In this document: positions 63,835-64,000 of the stretch, piece after piece
How positions within the stretch are numbered: the stretch's first letter is position 1
Layout of the letters: every line of letters begins with the position of its first letter
Assembly: GCA_032622095.1 (NCBI GenBank)
Contig: CP136065.1
Location: 112,881,195 to 112,945,194, forward strand
DNA from: Siphonodentalium dalli
Taxonomy: Eukaryota; Mollusca; Scaphopoda; Gadilida; Siphonodentaliidae
Length of the DNA stretch: 64,000 nt
Direction: 5' to 3'
Position numbers and translations under genes: made by a program
Notes under the pieces: model-generated
What the model was told of the DNA's origin: nothing
The model's database searches: none
What the model saw: only the letters and a program-made list of their open reading frames with translations

Positions 63835-64000
63835 GTTCTATAGAAATTCACAGGGGACCATCTAGATGATGCCAAAGGGGTCTACTAGGAGTAGCTTTTT
63901 ACGAGAAAGATAATGGTCGGGGTTAGAATTTTCTAAAGTGACGCCGTTGTTGTCAGGGGCAGAAAAGGGGAAGGGGCAGAAAAACAATTTGTCGCCGATT

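Noticed and set aside
1-64000. CRISPR arrays, tRNA or rRNA genes
   Set aside because: No regularly spaced short repeats with unique spacers and no tRNA/rRNA signature were seen; the tandem arrays are of eukaryotic satellite type.

Overview
The window looks like an invertebrate nuclear genome segment, most likely a mollusc or a close lophotrochozoan relative. This rests on AT-rich, intron-rich sequence with low gene density. It also rests on many bivalve/gastropod-style interspersed repeats: a terminal hairpin, a GTCC-type microsatellite and 155-175 bp core units ('pearl'/Helentron-like architecture). There is also a fibrinogen-related domain gene, a family often expanded in molluscs. No bacterial features, rRNA or tRNA genes were recognised. 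The species assignment is inference.

Positions 1-34,330 are dominated by one plus-strand gene, the mitochondrial glycine carrier SLC25A38. Seven 3' exons are visible (2917-32951, 215 codons), all with GT/AG boundaries and compatible phases. The first ~90 residues should lie upstream of the window. Its introns carry most of the mobile DNA. The 5.8-kb intron holds a hairpin/core-unit repeat, a piggyBac-like element (7192-8399) and a TA-flanked MITE nested in an older repeat. The 20.8-kb intron holds a head-to-tail array of three Helitron-like units inside a larger element, an internally deleted sister of that element, several MITEs and perfect palindromes, a tyrosine-recombinase retroelement remnant and a 170-bp tandem array.

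Positions 34,400-43,150 hold no recognised gene. They contain a hAT-like element with a clean 8-bp target duplication (34407-35771), several hairpin/core-unit repeats and a TTAA-flanked MITE. A minus-strand fibrinogen C-terminal-domain exon follows (43181-43815), convergent with SLC25A38.

Positions 44,000-64,000 are again mobile DNA. They include palindromic MITEs, a TTAA-flanked 957-bp element, a 5'-truncated LINE with an intact reverse transcriptase (about 48850-51512), nested inverted repeats around 55.3-59.5 kb with an AAT-flanked 1026-bp element, a dead PHD-finger gene of mobile-element type (61919-62596) and Tagctcacc-type repeats at the right edge.

The most unusual signals are two. 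First, a Helitron triple array has both ends and its pre-insertion site readable inside this window. Second, two distant clusters carry two different 15-mers, both ending GTTACC, in nearly the same single/single/tandem-pair layout (spacings 192/156/15 and 189/143/15).
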